64,000 nt of DNA from Leifsonia sp. AK011 (GTDB taxonomy: Bacteria; Actinomycetota; Actinomycetes; Actinomycetales; Microbacteriaceae), in assembly GCF_013410945.1 (NCBI RefSeq), contig NZ_JACCCH010000001.1, positions 1 to 64,000 on the forward strand, in the 5' to 3' direction. The notes under the pieces were generated by a model that worked only from the letters and a program-made list of their open reading frames with translations, was not told the DNA's origin and ran no database searches. Below, piece after piece: positions 9,769-17,952 of this stretch; positions within the stretch are counted from its first letter, which is position 1, and every line of letters starts with the position of its first letter. The translations under genes were made by a program, and so were the position numbers.

Positions 9769-10890
9769 TTACAGGCCCAGGTCGGCCTCGGTCCAGTAGC
9801 CGGTGTCGACGAGCGCCTCGACGACGTTGTCCTTGACAACCGGAACCGGCGGGAGGAGGTAGGACGGAACGACCTTGACGCCGTTGTCGTACGTCTCGGT
9901 GTCGTTCACCTCGGGCTCTTCGCCGTTGAGGATCGCGACGGCCATGCCTGCAGCAACCTTGGCCAGCTCACGCGTGTCCTTGAAGATGGTCGCGTACTGC
10001 TCGCCCGAGAGGATCGCCTTGACCGAGTCGACCTCGGCGTCCTGGCCGGAGATGATCGGCCACTCGGCACCGACCGTGTAGCCGGCGTCGGTGAGAGCGG
10101 AGATGATTCCACGGGAGATGCCGTCGTACGGGCTGAGCACGGCGTTGACCTTGCTGCCGTCCGAGTAGTTGGCCGTGAGGAGGTCCTCCATGCGGCTCTG
10201 GGCGGTCTCGCCATCCCAGCGGAGCGTTGCAGCCTGCTCGATGGTGGTCTGTCCCGACTTCACGACGAGCGTTCCGTCATCGATGAGCGGCTGGAGAACG
10301 TCCATCGCACCGTCGAAGAAGAAGAACGCGTTGTTGTCGTCCAGCGAACCGGCGAACAGCTCGATGTTGAACGGGCCGGCGGGCGCGCCCTCGATCGGGG
10401 TGCCGTCGAGCTCGGTCAGGCCAAGGCCGTTGAGAACGGTCCATGCCTGCTGCTGGCCAACGAGGAAGTTGTCGAACGTCGCGTAGTAGTCGACGTTCTC
10501 GGAGTCACGGATGAGACGGTCGTAGGCAATGACGGGGATGTCAGCGTCCGCGGCGGTCTGGAGGACCTCCGAGAGCGTGGTTCCGTCGATCGAGGCGACG
10601 ATGAGGGCCTTGGCGCCCTTGGTGATCATGTTCTCGATCTGGCTGACCTGCGTGGGGATGTCGTCCTCTGCGTACTGCAGGTCGACGGTGAAGCCCTGCT
10701 CCTCGAGCGTGGCCTTCACTGCGTTGCCGTCAGCGATCCAACGCTCCGACGACTTGGTGGGCATGGCAACGCCGATGAGGCCGCCTTCGCCGCCACCGGA
10801 TCCGCTGTCGCCGCCGGCCGGGGCGCAGGCCGCAAGGCCAAGTACCAGGGCTCCGCTAGCTACGAGCGAAAGAAGTGCTCTCTTCTTCAC
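9769..10890 (-). CDS. Sugar-binding lipoprotein (ChvE/XylF family)
   Basis: Extracytoplasmic receptor of the importer. The 373-residue precursor has a positively charged start, a hydrophobic segment and the lipobox LGLAAC, giving a lipid-anchored Cys at about residue 23 followed by a Gly/Ser linker. Mature signatures include [37 protein letters not shown] and the hinge region [16 protein letters not shown], all usual in the ChvE/XylF branch. The GTG start at 10890 has AAGGA 7 bases upstream. It is the first importer gene after araD; the substrate is inferred as L-arabinose or another aldose. Confidence 0.92.
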   Translation of the reverse strand: MKKRALLSLVASGALVLGLAACAPAGGDSGSGGGEGGLIGVAMPTKSSERWIADGNAVKATLEEQGFTVDLQYAEDDIPTQVSQIENMITKGAKALIVASIDGTTLSEVLQTAADADIPVIAYDRLIRDSENVDYYATFDNFLVGQQQAWTVLNGLGLTELDGTPIEGAPAGPFNIELFAGSLDDNNAFFFFDGAMDVLQPLIDDGTLVVKSGQTTIEQAATLRWDGETAQSRMEDLLTANYSDGSKVNAVLSPYDGISRGIISALTDAGYTVGAEWPIISGQDAEVDSVKAILSGEQYATIFKDTRELAKVAAGMAVAILNGEEPEVNDTETYDNGVKVVPSYLLPPVPVVKDNVVEALVDTGYWTEADLGL

Positions 10891-10940
10891 TGTGTTTCCT
10901 TTCAATTGATGGACATCGTTGTCGTTGGTGGTGCAAATTT

Positions 10941-10965
10941 CCCGGCCTCGTCCATGAAGGCCGGG
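10941..10965 (-). terminator. Weak terminator-like hairpin after araD
   Basis: CCCGGCCT and AGGCCGGG form an 8-bp perfect stem with a 9-base loop. On the minus strand it is followed by AAATTT, not by a clean T-run. It lies between araD and the binding-protein gene and may only partly end the araD transcript. Confidence 0.35.
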
Positions 10966-11002
10966 TCTCTGACCGGGGCGAGGCCCGGGGAGTCCTGTGG
11001 GG

Positions 11003-11713
11003 TCACGACAAGGCCTCCTGGGGGACCTGGCCGTAGACGTTCTGGTACCTGTCGAAAAGCGAGTCGATGGCGTCCTGGGGAATGGGGAGGAGTTCGCCAC
11101 CCTGGCGTGCGAGGTGCACAGTGCGCGCGACATCCTCGACCATGACGGCCGCCTTCACGGCGTCCCGCGGGCTGTTGCCGATCGTGAACGGGCCGTGGTT
11201 CTGCATGAGTACGGCGCGCGACCGGTGTCCGCTGAGGGTCTCGACGATGCCACGACCGATCGAGTCGTCGCCGATGATCGCGAAGGGCCCGACCGGGATC
11301 TCGCCGCCGAACTCATCGGCCATGGCCGTGATGACGCACGGGATCGCCTCGCCGCGCGCCGCCCATGCTGTGGCGTAGGACGAGTGGGTGTGGACCACCC
11401 CGCCCACGTGGGGCATGTGACGGTAGACGTAGGCGTGGGCCGCGGTGTCGCTCGAGGGGGCGCGCTCACTGCCGGGAGTGTCCTGGACGATCTCACCGTC
11501 GAGCGTGCAGACGATCATGTTCTCCGGACGGAGCTCGTCGTAGCTGACGCCGGAGGGCTTGATCACGAAGACATCGGCTCCGGGAACACGACCAGAGACG
11601 TTGCCGCCGGTCCAGGTGACGAGTCCGTTGCGCACGAGCTCGGCGTGGAGGGCAGCGACCTCGTCACGAGTGCGCGCAATGGCGACCTCGATTTCGGGGC
11701 TGAACGCGCTCAT
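11003..11713 (-). CDS. araD: L-ribulose-5-phosphate 4-epimerase, importer-linked copy
   Basis: Converts L-ribulose 5-phosphate to D-xylulose 5-phosphate, a zinc class II aldolase-fold enzyme of normal length (236 residues). Substrate-site block [20 protein letters not shown], zinc ligands in [11 protein letters not shown] and [10 protein letters not shown], and the C-terminal catalytic Tyr in RYQNVYGQ are present. The ATG has GGAG upstream. It closely resembles the second araD at 16157-16864, with long identical runs such as [20 protein letters not shown]. Its promoter region holds three LacI-type operators, so it and the importer are probably arabinose-inducible. Confidence 0.93.
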   Translation of the reverse strand: MSAFSPEIEVAIARTRDEVAALHAELVRNGLVTWTGGNVSGRVPGADVFVIKPSGVSYDELRPENMIVCTLDGEIVQDTPGSERAPSSDTAAHAYVYRHMPHVGGVVHTHSSYATAWAARGEAIPCVITAMADEFGGEIPVGPFAIIGDDSIGRGIVETLSGHRSRAVLMQNHGPFTIGNSPRDAVKAAVMVEDVARTVHLARQGGELLPIPQDAIDSLFDRYQNVYGQVPQEALS

Positions 11714-11765
11714 GCGACTCCATCGTCAAAGGTTCCGATTATTCGTGATGCCAGCATGTGAAGCG

Positions 11766-11816
11766 ATGTGACCGTTTCGCATGCCGGAGATCACACTACA
11801 CGCGAAACGGTCACAT
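11766..11816 (-). promoter_or_regulatory. Two identical LacI-type operator sites in inverted orientation
   Basis: ATGTGACCGTTTCGC at 11766-11780 and its exact reverse complement at 11802-11816 are separated by 21 bases. The core GCGAAACGGTCACA fits the half-symmetrical LacI-family operator form with a central CG. One copy fills the -35/-10 spacer of the araD promoter and the other lies just past the expected start point, an arrangement suited to strong repression. Confidence 0.65.
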
Positions 11817-11823
11817 TTGTCAA
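11795..11823 (-). promoter_or_regulatory. Promoter of araD and the arabinose importer
   Basis: On the minus strand a perfect TTGACA (11818-11823) and TGTAGT (11795-11800) are 17 bases apart. The spacer is occupied by an operator. The start point would fall near 11788, about 75 bases before the araD start codon. Confidence 0.65.
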
Positions 11824-11843
11824 GCGAACGTCGACCAGGTCAG

Positions 11844-11859
11844 GTCACGAAACGGTGAC
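11844..11859 (-). promoter_or_regulatory. Third LacI-type operator upstream of araD
   Basis: GTCACGAAACGGTGAC has perfect 5-base arms and shares the core CGAAACGGT with the two sites at 11766-11816. It lies directly behind the lacI stop codon and upstream of the araD -35 box. Confidence 0.5.
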
Positions 11860-11861
11860 GG

Positions 11862-12869
11862 TCAGAAACGGGGCGCCGCGGTCGACCGGCGAACGACCAG
11901 TTCCGGCTCGATCTGGGCGTGATCGACGGGGTCGCCCTGGAGCTCCGAGAGGAGCAGCGACACGGCTCGGCGACCGATCTCGGCGAAGTTCTGGCGCACC
12001 GTCGTCAACGGCGGGTAGAAGTGTGCGGCCTCCGGAATATCGTCGAAGCCGACGACACTGATGTCGCCGGGGACGCTCAGCCCGGACTCGAGGCAGGCGT
12101 GGATGAAGCCGAGCGCCATCTGGTCGTTGCTCGCGAAGAGCGCGGTGAAGTCGCGGAACCTCAGGAGCTCGAGACCCGCGTAGTAGCCGAAGTGCGCGGT
12201 CCAGTCACCGAGGATGGGAGCCCGGGTGCGCAGGTCTCGCTCGTTCACGGCCTCCAGGTAGCCCTGCATCCTCGCCTCGGCCTCGATCCAGTCCTGGGGG
12301 CCGGAAATGTGCATGATCTCGGTGTGACCGAGGTCGATGAGGTGGCGCGTGGCCATGCGGGCGCCAGCCACCTGGTCGATCGACATGCTGTGGGCGCCAA
12401 GGTCCGCGTTCTGGAGCGTGACGTAGGGCACGTTGATCTCCATCTCGCGGATCGCCTCGAGCACGCGCACCTGCGGGGCGATCACGACGAGCGCCTCGAC
12501 CGACTGCGTGAGCAGGTGGTCGAGCGCTGCCTTGATGGAGGGGTACTCGCGTGAGGCGATGCTCGTGATCGTGATGCGGTAGCCCGCCTCGCGGGCCGCC
12601 TGCTCGATCGCCGTGACGCTCGTCTGGGGCCCGTAGTTGACAGTCTGGGCCGTGAGCACGCCGATCGTCCGCGAGCGGCTCGTCACCAGTGCACGGGCCG
12701 CCTGGTTGGGCCGGTATCCGATCTCGCGAATGACGTCGAGCACGCGCTGCTTCGTGGATTCGCGGATGCTCGGATGCTCGTTGAGCACGCGCGAGACGGT
12801 CTGGTAGCTGACCCCCGCAAGCCTCGCCACATCACGGATGTTGGGCGCGCGGACCTTCTCTGGCTCCAT
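11862..12869 (-). CDS. LacI-family repressor, importer-linked copy
   Basis: Probable arabinose-responsive repressor, 335 residues. N-terminal helix-turn-helix IRDVARLAGVSYQTVSRVLN (about residues 11-30) and hinge YRPNQAARALVTSRS are followed by a periplasmic-binding-protein-like effector domain (TIGVLTAQ, SMSIDQVAGARMATRHLIDL, FASNDQMALGFIHA, SVVGFDDIPEA). It resembles the other arabinose-block LacI at 16919-17926, especially in the C-terminal third. It has its own likely operator (12906-12919) and lies behind the araA terminator, so it should be transcribed separately. The likely targets are the three sites before araD and possibly the araD copy at 16157. Confidence 0.9.
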   Translation of the reverse strand: MEPEKVRAPNIRDVARLAGVSYQTVSRVLNEHPSIRESTKQRVLDVIREIGYRPNQAARALVTSRSRTIGVLTAQTVNYGPQTSVTAIEQAAREAGYRITITSIASREYPSIKAALDHLLTQSVEALVVIAPQVRVLEAIREMEINVPYVTLQNADLGAHSMSIDQVAGARMATRHLIDLGHTEIMHISGPQDWIEAEARMQGYLEAVNERDLRTRAPILGDWTAHFGYYAGLELLRFRDFTALFASNDQMALGFIHACLESGLSVPGDISVVGFDDIPEAAHFYPPLTTVRQNFAEIGRRAVSLLLSELQGDPVDHAQIEPELVVRRSTAAPRF

Positions 12870-12905
12870 GTGCGCTCCATTGCTCGGGCTGCGTTCGCGT
12901 GACCG

Positions 12906-12919
12906 TGTGTACGTTCACA
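12906..12919 (-). promoter_or_regulatory. LacI-type operator upstream of the lacI gene
   Basis: TGTGTACGTTCACA is a 14-base palindrome with one mismatched pair around a central CG. It lies 37-50 bases upstream of the lacI start codon, so autoregulation is likely. Confidence 0.5.
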
Positions 12920-12940
12920 TTCATTATGGCGCGCCGACGA

Positions 12941-12973
12941 TGGGAGCGAGGGCCATTTCTGCCCTCGCTCCCA
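12941..12973 (-). terminator. Hairpin terminator after araA
   Basis: A perfect 13-bp stem (TGGGAGCGAGGGC and its complement) encloses a 7-base loop. It follows the araA stop codon on the minus strand. No strong T-run follows. The loop context GGCCATTTCT recurs in the hairpin at 60390-60413. Confidence 0.6.
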
Positions 12974-13001
12974 GCTGCGACTCGCTGAGGGCTGTGCGGA
13001 C

Positions 13002-14519
13002 CTACAGTCCCTGTGCCAGGCGGTAGTAGGCCGCGTTCCACTTGACCTCGCGCTGGAAGTCGCGCAGCGTCGTGTCCTCGTCGATGACGAGAAGCTCGGC
13101 ACCGGCGATCTCAGCGAAGTCGCGGAACACGTCGACGCCCACGGCCGTGGTCATGACGGTGTGGTGGGCAGCACCGGCGGTCAGCCATGCCGCTGCACTC
13201 GTGGCGAAATCGGGGGCGGGCTTCCACACCGCGCGGCCCACCGGCAGCTTGGGCATCGGGGCGTCCAGCGGCACGTTCTCCACGACGTTGGCCACGAGGC
13301 GGAAGCGGTCGCGCATATCGCTCATGGCCACGACGACGGCCGGGCCACTGTCGGCCGTGAAGACCAGGCGTACAGGGTCCTCCTTGCCGCCGATGCCGAG
13401 CGGGTGGATCTCGAGGCTCGGCTTGCTGGTCGTCAGTGACGGGCTCACCTCGAGCATGTGGGCACCGAGGATCTTCTCCTCGCCCGGTGTGAGGTGGTAG
13501 GTGTAGTCCTCCATAAGGCTCGCCCCACCCGGAAGGCCGGCACCCATAACGTTGGCGATGCGCACGAGCACGGCGGTCTTCCAGTCGCCCTCCGCGCCGA
13601 AGCCGTAGCCGTCGGCCATGAGGCGCTGCACCGCGAGACCAGGCAGCTGGCGGAGTGCGCCGAGGTCCTCGAAGCTCGTCGTGAAGGCGGTGAATCCGCC
13701 GGCCTCGAGGAAGCTGCGAAGGCCCAGCTCGATCGCAGCGCCGTACCGAAGGGACTCGTGGCGGGCGCCATCCTTGAGCAGTTCCGGCACCACGTCGTAC
13801 TCGGCGAGGTACACGTCGACGAGGGCGTCGATCTTGGCATCGGATGCCGCGTGCACAGCCTCTGCGAGCTCGTTCACGCCCCACGTGTTGACCTGCACGC
13901 CGAAGCGGATCTCGGCCTCGGTCTTGTCACCCTCGGTGACGGCAACGAAGCGCATGTTGTCGCCGAAACGCGCGAGCTTCATGTTCTGCGCGGCATCCCA
14001 TCCGGCTGCCGCGCGAGTCCAGTCGGCGACCTGCTTGATGACGGCAGGGTTGCTCACGTGACCGACGACGGTCTTGCGGGCAACATTCATGCGGCTCAGG
14101 ATGTAGGCGTGCTCACGGTCACCGTGCGCCGCCTGGTTGAGGTTCATGAAGTCGAAGTCGATGTCGGCCCAGGGCAGCGCGACGTTCGCCTGCGTGTGGA
14201 GGTGGAGCAGTGGCTTGTCGAGCGCGCTCAGACCGTGGATCCACATCTTGGACGGGCTGAACGTGTGCGCCCAGGTGATGACGCCGATGACGTCGTCGTT
14301 GGAGTTCGCCTCGAGCATCGCGCGACGGATGGCGTCGCTCGACTTGAGCACAGGCTTCCACTCGATGGTCACGGGGATCTCGGAGGACTCGCCCAGCACG
14401 CGAGCGACCTCCTGCGACTGCTCGGCGACCTGGCGCAGGGTCTCCTCGCCGTAGAGGTCCTGGCTACCGGTGAGGAACCAGACGGTCTTGGTCTTGAGGT
14501 CGGGGATGATGCTCGTCAT
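13002..14519 (-). CDS. araA: L-arabinose isomerase
   Basis: Converts L-arabinose to L-ribulose in the cytoplasm. The protein has 505 residues, normal for the family. Recognisable blocks are [21 protein letters not shown] at the N-terminus (quoted approximately as the family start), [49 protein letters not shown] containing a metal-ligand Glu, and [10 protein letters not shown] with its Glu; the His of DYTYHL is also a ligand. The ATG has AGAAGGA upstream and lies 33 bases after araB. It is the last gene of the araD-araB-araA run, closed by a hairpin. Confidence 0.97.
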   Translation of the reverse strand: MTSIIPDLKTKTVWFLTGSQDLYGEETLRQVAEQSQEVARVLGESSEIPVTIEWKPVLKSSDAIRRAMLEANSNDDVIGVITWAHTFSPSKMWIHGLSALDKPLLHLHTQANVALPWADIDFDFMNLNQAAHGDREHAYILSRMNVARKTVVGHVSNPAVIKQVADWTRAAAGWDAAQNMKLARFGDNMRFVAVTEGDKTEAEIRFGVQVNTWGVNELAEAVHAASDAKIDALVDVYLAEYDVVPELLKDGARHESLRYGAAIELGLRSFLEAGGFTAFTTSFEDLGALRQLPGLAVQRLMADGYGFGAEGDWKTAVLVRIANVMGAGLPGGASLMEDYTYHLTPGEEKILGAHMLEVSPSLTTSKPSLEIHPLGIGGKEDPVRLVFTADSGPAVVVAMSDMRDRFRLVANVVENVPLDAPMPKLPVGRAVWKPAPDFATSAAAWLTAGAAHHTVMTTAVGVDVFRDFAEIAGAELLVIDEDTTLRDFQREVKWNAAYYRLAQGL

Positions 14520-14552
14520 GGGGTGTCCTTCTGGTTTCTGCGGTGTGGGGTT

Positions 14553-16160
14553 TCAGAGTGCTTCGATCGCGGCACGCTCGATGGCGAGGCCCGCGCGGTA
14601 TCGGTCGATGTAGGTGGCGAATCCGTCCACATCGTCGGAGTACGGCTCGACGACGTGCAGGCTCGCGCCGCGGAACACGTGGTCGCGGAGGTAGTCAGGC
14701 AGCGATTGCCGAGCACCCGATGCCGTGTACGCGGCGAGCACGGCGATGCCCCACGCTCCACCCTCCGACGCGGTGTCCGCGACGGAGACGGGAGCCTTGA
14801 GTGCTGCGGCGAGGAAGCGTTGTGCAACGCCCGCGGTGCGGAAGATGCCACCGTGCGCGAACATGCGATCGAGGGCGACACCCTCCTCGTCGAGCACTGA
14901 CATGCCGAGACTCAGCGTGGCGAAGACCCCGTAGAGCTGGGCGCGCATGAAGTTGGCGAGCGTGAAGCGGCTGTCATCCCCGCGCACGACGAGGGGTCGA
15001 CCCTCGGCGAGGCCCGCGATCGGTTCGCCCGCGAGCTGGTTGTAGGCGAGGAGTCCGCCCGCGTCGGCGTCACCCTCGAGCGCCTCTCCGAAGAGTGCGG
15101 CGTAGGTCTGGTCCGCCGTGAGGCTTGCGCCGGCGGCATCCGCGAATCGGCGGAACATCGAGACCCAGGCTGCGAGCTCGCTCGCGCCGTTGTTGCAGTG
15201 CACCATGGCGACGGGGTCACCGGCCGGGGTGGTGACAAGGTCGAGCTCCTCGTGCACGTGCGCGAGCGGTCGTTCAAGCACAACCATCGCGAAGATGCTC
15301 GTACCCGCGCTCACGTTGCCGGCGCGGGGAGCGACCGCGTTCGTCGCGACCATGCCGGTTCCCGCGTCGCCCTCCGGTGGGCAGAGCACGATGCCGGGCT
15401 GAAGCGTGCCGGTGGGGTCGAGCAGGGCCGCACCGTCCTGTGTCAGGGTGCCGGCCTTCGCGCCAGCGGGCAACACCGCGGGCAGCACCTCGGCGAGCGT
15501 GAGCTGCGGCGCCTTGTCGGCGACGAGCTCGTCGAAGCTCGCCAGCATCCCGGCGTCGTATCCGCGCGTCGCGTCGTCGATGGGGAACATTCCGGACGCG
15601 TCGCCGACGCCGAGGACGAGTTCGCCCGTGAGCTTCCAGTGCACGTAGCCCGCCAGTGTGGTGAGGGACCGGATCTCGGGCACGTGGGGCTCCTGGTCCA
15701 GCACCGCCTGGTAGACGTGCGCGACCGACCAGCGGAGCGGGATGTTGGCGCCAAAGACTCTCGTGAGCTCTGACGCGGCCGGGCCAGTCGACGTGTTGCG
15801 CCACGTGCGGAACGGCACGAGCAGCTCGCCGTCGGCGTCGAAGGCGAGGTAGCCGTGCATCATCGCGGAGACGCCGATCGCACCGAAGGTCACGGGGCGC
15901 AGGCCGAAGCGCAGCTCCGCGTCGGTCGCGAGCGCCTCGTAGGCGGCCTGCAGTCCGGCCCAGATCGACTCGATCGAGTACGTCCACCGGCCGTCCACGA
16001 GCTGGTTCTCCCACTCGTGCTCGCCCACCGCCAGGATGACCGACGGGTCCTCCCCTACGAGGCAGGCCTTGATACGGGTCGACCCCAACTCGATACCGAG
16101 CGACGTGCGCCCGTCCCGGATGGCCTCGGCCCCTGATGCGGTGTCGACAGCGGCGTTCAT
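14553..16160 (-). CDS. araB: Ribulokinase-type FGGY kinase of the arabinose operon
   Basis: Phosphorylates L-ribulose. It has 535 residues: the N-terminal phosphate loop LGIELGSTRIKACLVG, substrate block GVSAMMHGYLAFD, WRNTSTGPAASEL, the catalytic-Asp region CPPEGDAGTGMVATNAV and the ATP-site GGIFRTAGVAQRFLAAAL. The sequence fits the actinobacterial FGGY branch that sits with araA and araD rather than the classical enterobacterial AraB, so the assignment rests partly on context. Its ATG overlaps the araD stop by 4 bases (ATGA), indicating translational coupling. Confidence 0.9.
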   Translation of the reverse strand: MNAAVDTASGAEAIRDGRTSLGIELGSTRIKACLVGEDPSVILAVGEHEWENQLVDGRWTYSIESIWAGLQAAYEALATDAELRFGLRPVTFGAIGVSAMMHGYLAFDADGELLVPFRTWRNTSTGPAASELTRVFGANIPLRWSVAHVYQAVLDQEPHVPEIRSLTTLAGYVHWKLTGELVLGVGDASGMFPIDDATRGYDAGMLASFDELVADKAPQLTLAEVLPAVLPAGAKAGTLTQDGAALLDPTGTLQPGIVLCPPEGDAGTGMVATNAVAPRAGNVSAGTSIFAMVVLERPLAHVHEELDLVTTPAGDPVAMVHCNNGASELAAWVSMFRRFADAAGASLTADQTYAALFGEALEGDADAGGLLAYNQLAGEPIAGLAEGRPLVVRGDDSRFTLANFMRAQLYGVFATLSLGMSVLDEEGVALDRMFAHGGIFRTAGVAQRFLAAALKAPVSVADTASEGGAWGIAVLAAYTASGARQSLPDYLRDHVFRGASLHVVEPYSDDVDGFATYIDRYRAGLAIERAAIEAL

Positions 16161-16864
16161 CGGCGCTCGTCCTCTCCCTGTCCGTAGACATTCTGATAGC
16201 GGTCGTACAGGCGGTCGATGGCCTCCTGGGGAAGGGGGATGACGGGGCCGGCCTGCATCGCGAGGTGCACGGTGCGCGCGACATCCTCGACCATGACGGC
16301 GGCCTTCACGGCATCCTTCGCGGACACCCCGATCGTGAAGGGGCCGTGGTTCTGCATGAGCACGGCGCGCGAGCGGTGGCCCGTGAGGGTCTCAACGATG
16401 CCGCGACCGATGGAGTCGTCACCGATGATCGCGAACGGACCGACGGGGATGGGCCCGCCGAACTCGTCGGCCATGGCCGTGATGACGCAGGGGATCTCCT
16501 CGCCCCGCGCGGCCCACGCGACCGCGTAGGTCGAGTGCGTGTGGACGACCCCGCCGACCTCCGGCATGGTGCGGTAGACGTACGCGTGGGCCGCCGTGTC
16601 GCTCGAGGGTGATCGCTCAGAGCCCGGAGTCCCGGGGATGACGGAGCCGTCGAGATCGCACAGGATCATGTTCTCCGGGGCGAGGTCGTCGTAGCTCACG
16701 CCGGACGGCTTGATGACGAAGAGGTCGGCGCCCGGGACGCGACCGGAGACGTTGCCGCCGGTCCAGACCACGAGATTGTTGCGGACGAGTTCGCCGTGCA
16801 GTTCGGCCACATCGCGGCGGACGGCGGAGATGGATGCCTCTACCTCGAGGCTGAAGGTGCTCAC
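16157..16864 (-). CDS. araD: L-ribulose-5-phosphate 4-epimerase, operon copy
   Basis: Same reaction as the copy at 11003-11713; 235 residues with the substrate block [20 protein letters not shown], zinc ligands in VVHTHSTYAV and [10 protein letters not shown], and RYQNVYGQ at the C-terminus. It is the first gene of the araD-araB-araA transcript and lies 54 bases after a lacI gene, with a well-formed LacI operator in that gap. The two copies differ mainly at both ends and in the acidic stretch around residues 68-80. Confidence 0.93.
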   Translation of the reverse strand: MSTFSLEVEASISAVRRDVAELHGELVRNNLVVWTGGNVSGRVPGADLFVIKPSGVSYDDLAPENMILCDLDGSVIPGTPGSERSPSSDTAAHAYVYRTMPEVGGVVHTHSTYAVAWAARGEEIPCVITAMADEFGGPIPVGPFAIIGDDSIGRGIVETLTGHRSRAVLMQNHGPFTIGVSAKDAVKAAVMVEDVARTVHLAMQAGPVIPLPQEAIDRLYDRYQNVYGQGEDERR

Positions 16865-16873
16865 GTTGCTTGA

Positions 16874-16887
16874 TGTTACCGGTCACA
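16874..16887 (-). promoter_or_regulatory. LacI-type operator before araD-araB-araA
   Basis: TGTTACCGGTCACA fits the general LacI/CRE pattern TGWNANCGNTNWCA at every fixed position. It ends 9 bases upstream of the araD start codon and shares CGGTCACA with the sites at 11766-11816, so the two LacI proteins may cross-recognise each other's targets. Confidence 0.6.
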
Positions 16888-16918
16888 TCGTGCTCGGGCA
16901 AGCAGTGCCGTGCCGGTG

Positions 16919-17926
16919 TTAGGCGCCGGGCGGTGATGTCGAGGCACGCACAACCAGTTCTGGCTCGATGAGGGCCCGAGTGGGAGCATCCCGCGCCCCG
17001 AGGTCCGCGAGCAGGGTCTCGACGCTGAGCGCACCGAGGGCGCGGAAGTCCTGTCGAACGGTGGTGAGGGGCGGAAGGAAGTGGCGCGCATCGGGCAGGT
17101 CGTCGAAGCCCACGACGCTGACATCCTGCGGCACACGAACGCCCGACTCGTGCAGCGCGTGGATGAGGCCGAGCGCCATCTGGTCGTTCGCGGCGAAGAC
17201 TGCCGTGAACTCGGGTGCCCCCAGGCCGCGTCCGAACGCGTAACCGGAGTCCGACGTCCAGTCGCCGACCACCACTGGTCTCGCCGGGAGACCAGCCCTG
17301 GCGAGGCAGTCGCGCCATTCCTGCTCACGCGCACGGGCATCCAGCCAGTCGAGCGGGCCTGCCAGGTGCAGGATGTCGCGGTGCCCGAGCTCCACGAGAT
17401 GTTCCACCGCGAGCCGCGCACCCCGCCGCTGATCCACCGCCACGGTGAAGAAGTCGGCCTCGGGCTCCGGCTTGACCACGAGCGTGGGAACCTCGAGCGA
17501 CCCCTCGCGCAGAAGCTCGACCGACTCGGACCGCGGGGTGATGAGGCACAGCGCATCCACGCCGATCGCGCCGAGCGTCACGAGGGCGTCGGCCGCCGAC
17601 ACCCGCTGGTCGACGGCGATCGTGCTCACCGTGTACCCGCGCTCGTGGGCGGCCTCCTCGATTGCGCGGACGGTGCTTCCCGGCCCGAACTCCACGACGC
17701 TGTCGACGATGACGCCGATGCGGTTGGTCTTGCGGCTCGCGAGCGCGCGGGCAGCACTGTTGGGCTGGTAGTTGAGCTCGCGCATGACCGTGAGCACGCG
17801 CTCTCGAGTGGCAGGGGCGATGCTCGGGTGGTCGTTGATGACCCGGGAGACCGTCATGTGCGACACGCCAGCGAGCATGGCCACCTGTCGGATGTTGGGC
17901 TTCTGCCCGCCTCCTGCCGTCGCCAT
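16919..17926 (-). CDS. LacI-family repressor, operon-linked copy
   Basis: Probable repressor of araDBA, 335 residues. Helix-turn-helix IRQVAMLAGVSHMTVSRVIN at about residues 12-31, hinge ALASRKTNRIGVI, then an effector domain with FFTVAVDQRRGARLAVEHLV, HLAGPLDWLDARAREQEW and SVVGFDDLPDARHFLPPLTT. The start is the ATG at 17926; the frame stays open upstream but loses similarity. TAGTGT lies 7 bases before the ATG and could serve as a -10 box for a leaderless message. It is similar to the LacI at 11862-12869, and each of the two precedes an araD gene. Confidence 0.88.
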   Translation of the reverse strand: MATAGGGQKPNIRQVAMLAGVSHMTVSRVINDHPSIAPATRERVLTVMRELNYQPNSAARALASRKTNRIGVIVDSVVEFGPGSTVRAIEEAAHERGYTVSTIAVDQRVSAADALVTLGAIGVDALCLITPRSESVELLREGSLEVPTLVVKPEPEADFFTVAVDQRRGARLAVEHLVELGHRDILHLAGPLDWLDARAREQEWRDCLARAGLPARPVVVGDWTSDSGYAFGRGLGAPEFTAVFAANDQMALGLIHALHESGVRVPQDVSVVGFDDLPDARHFLPPLTTVRQDFRALGALSVETLLADLGARDAPTRALIEPELVVRASTSPPGA

Positions 17927-17952
17927 TCCCCCGACACTAGTGGTTCGGGGCC

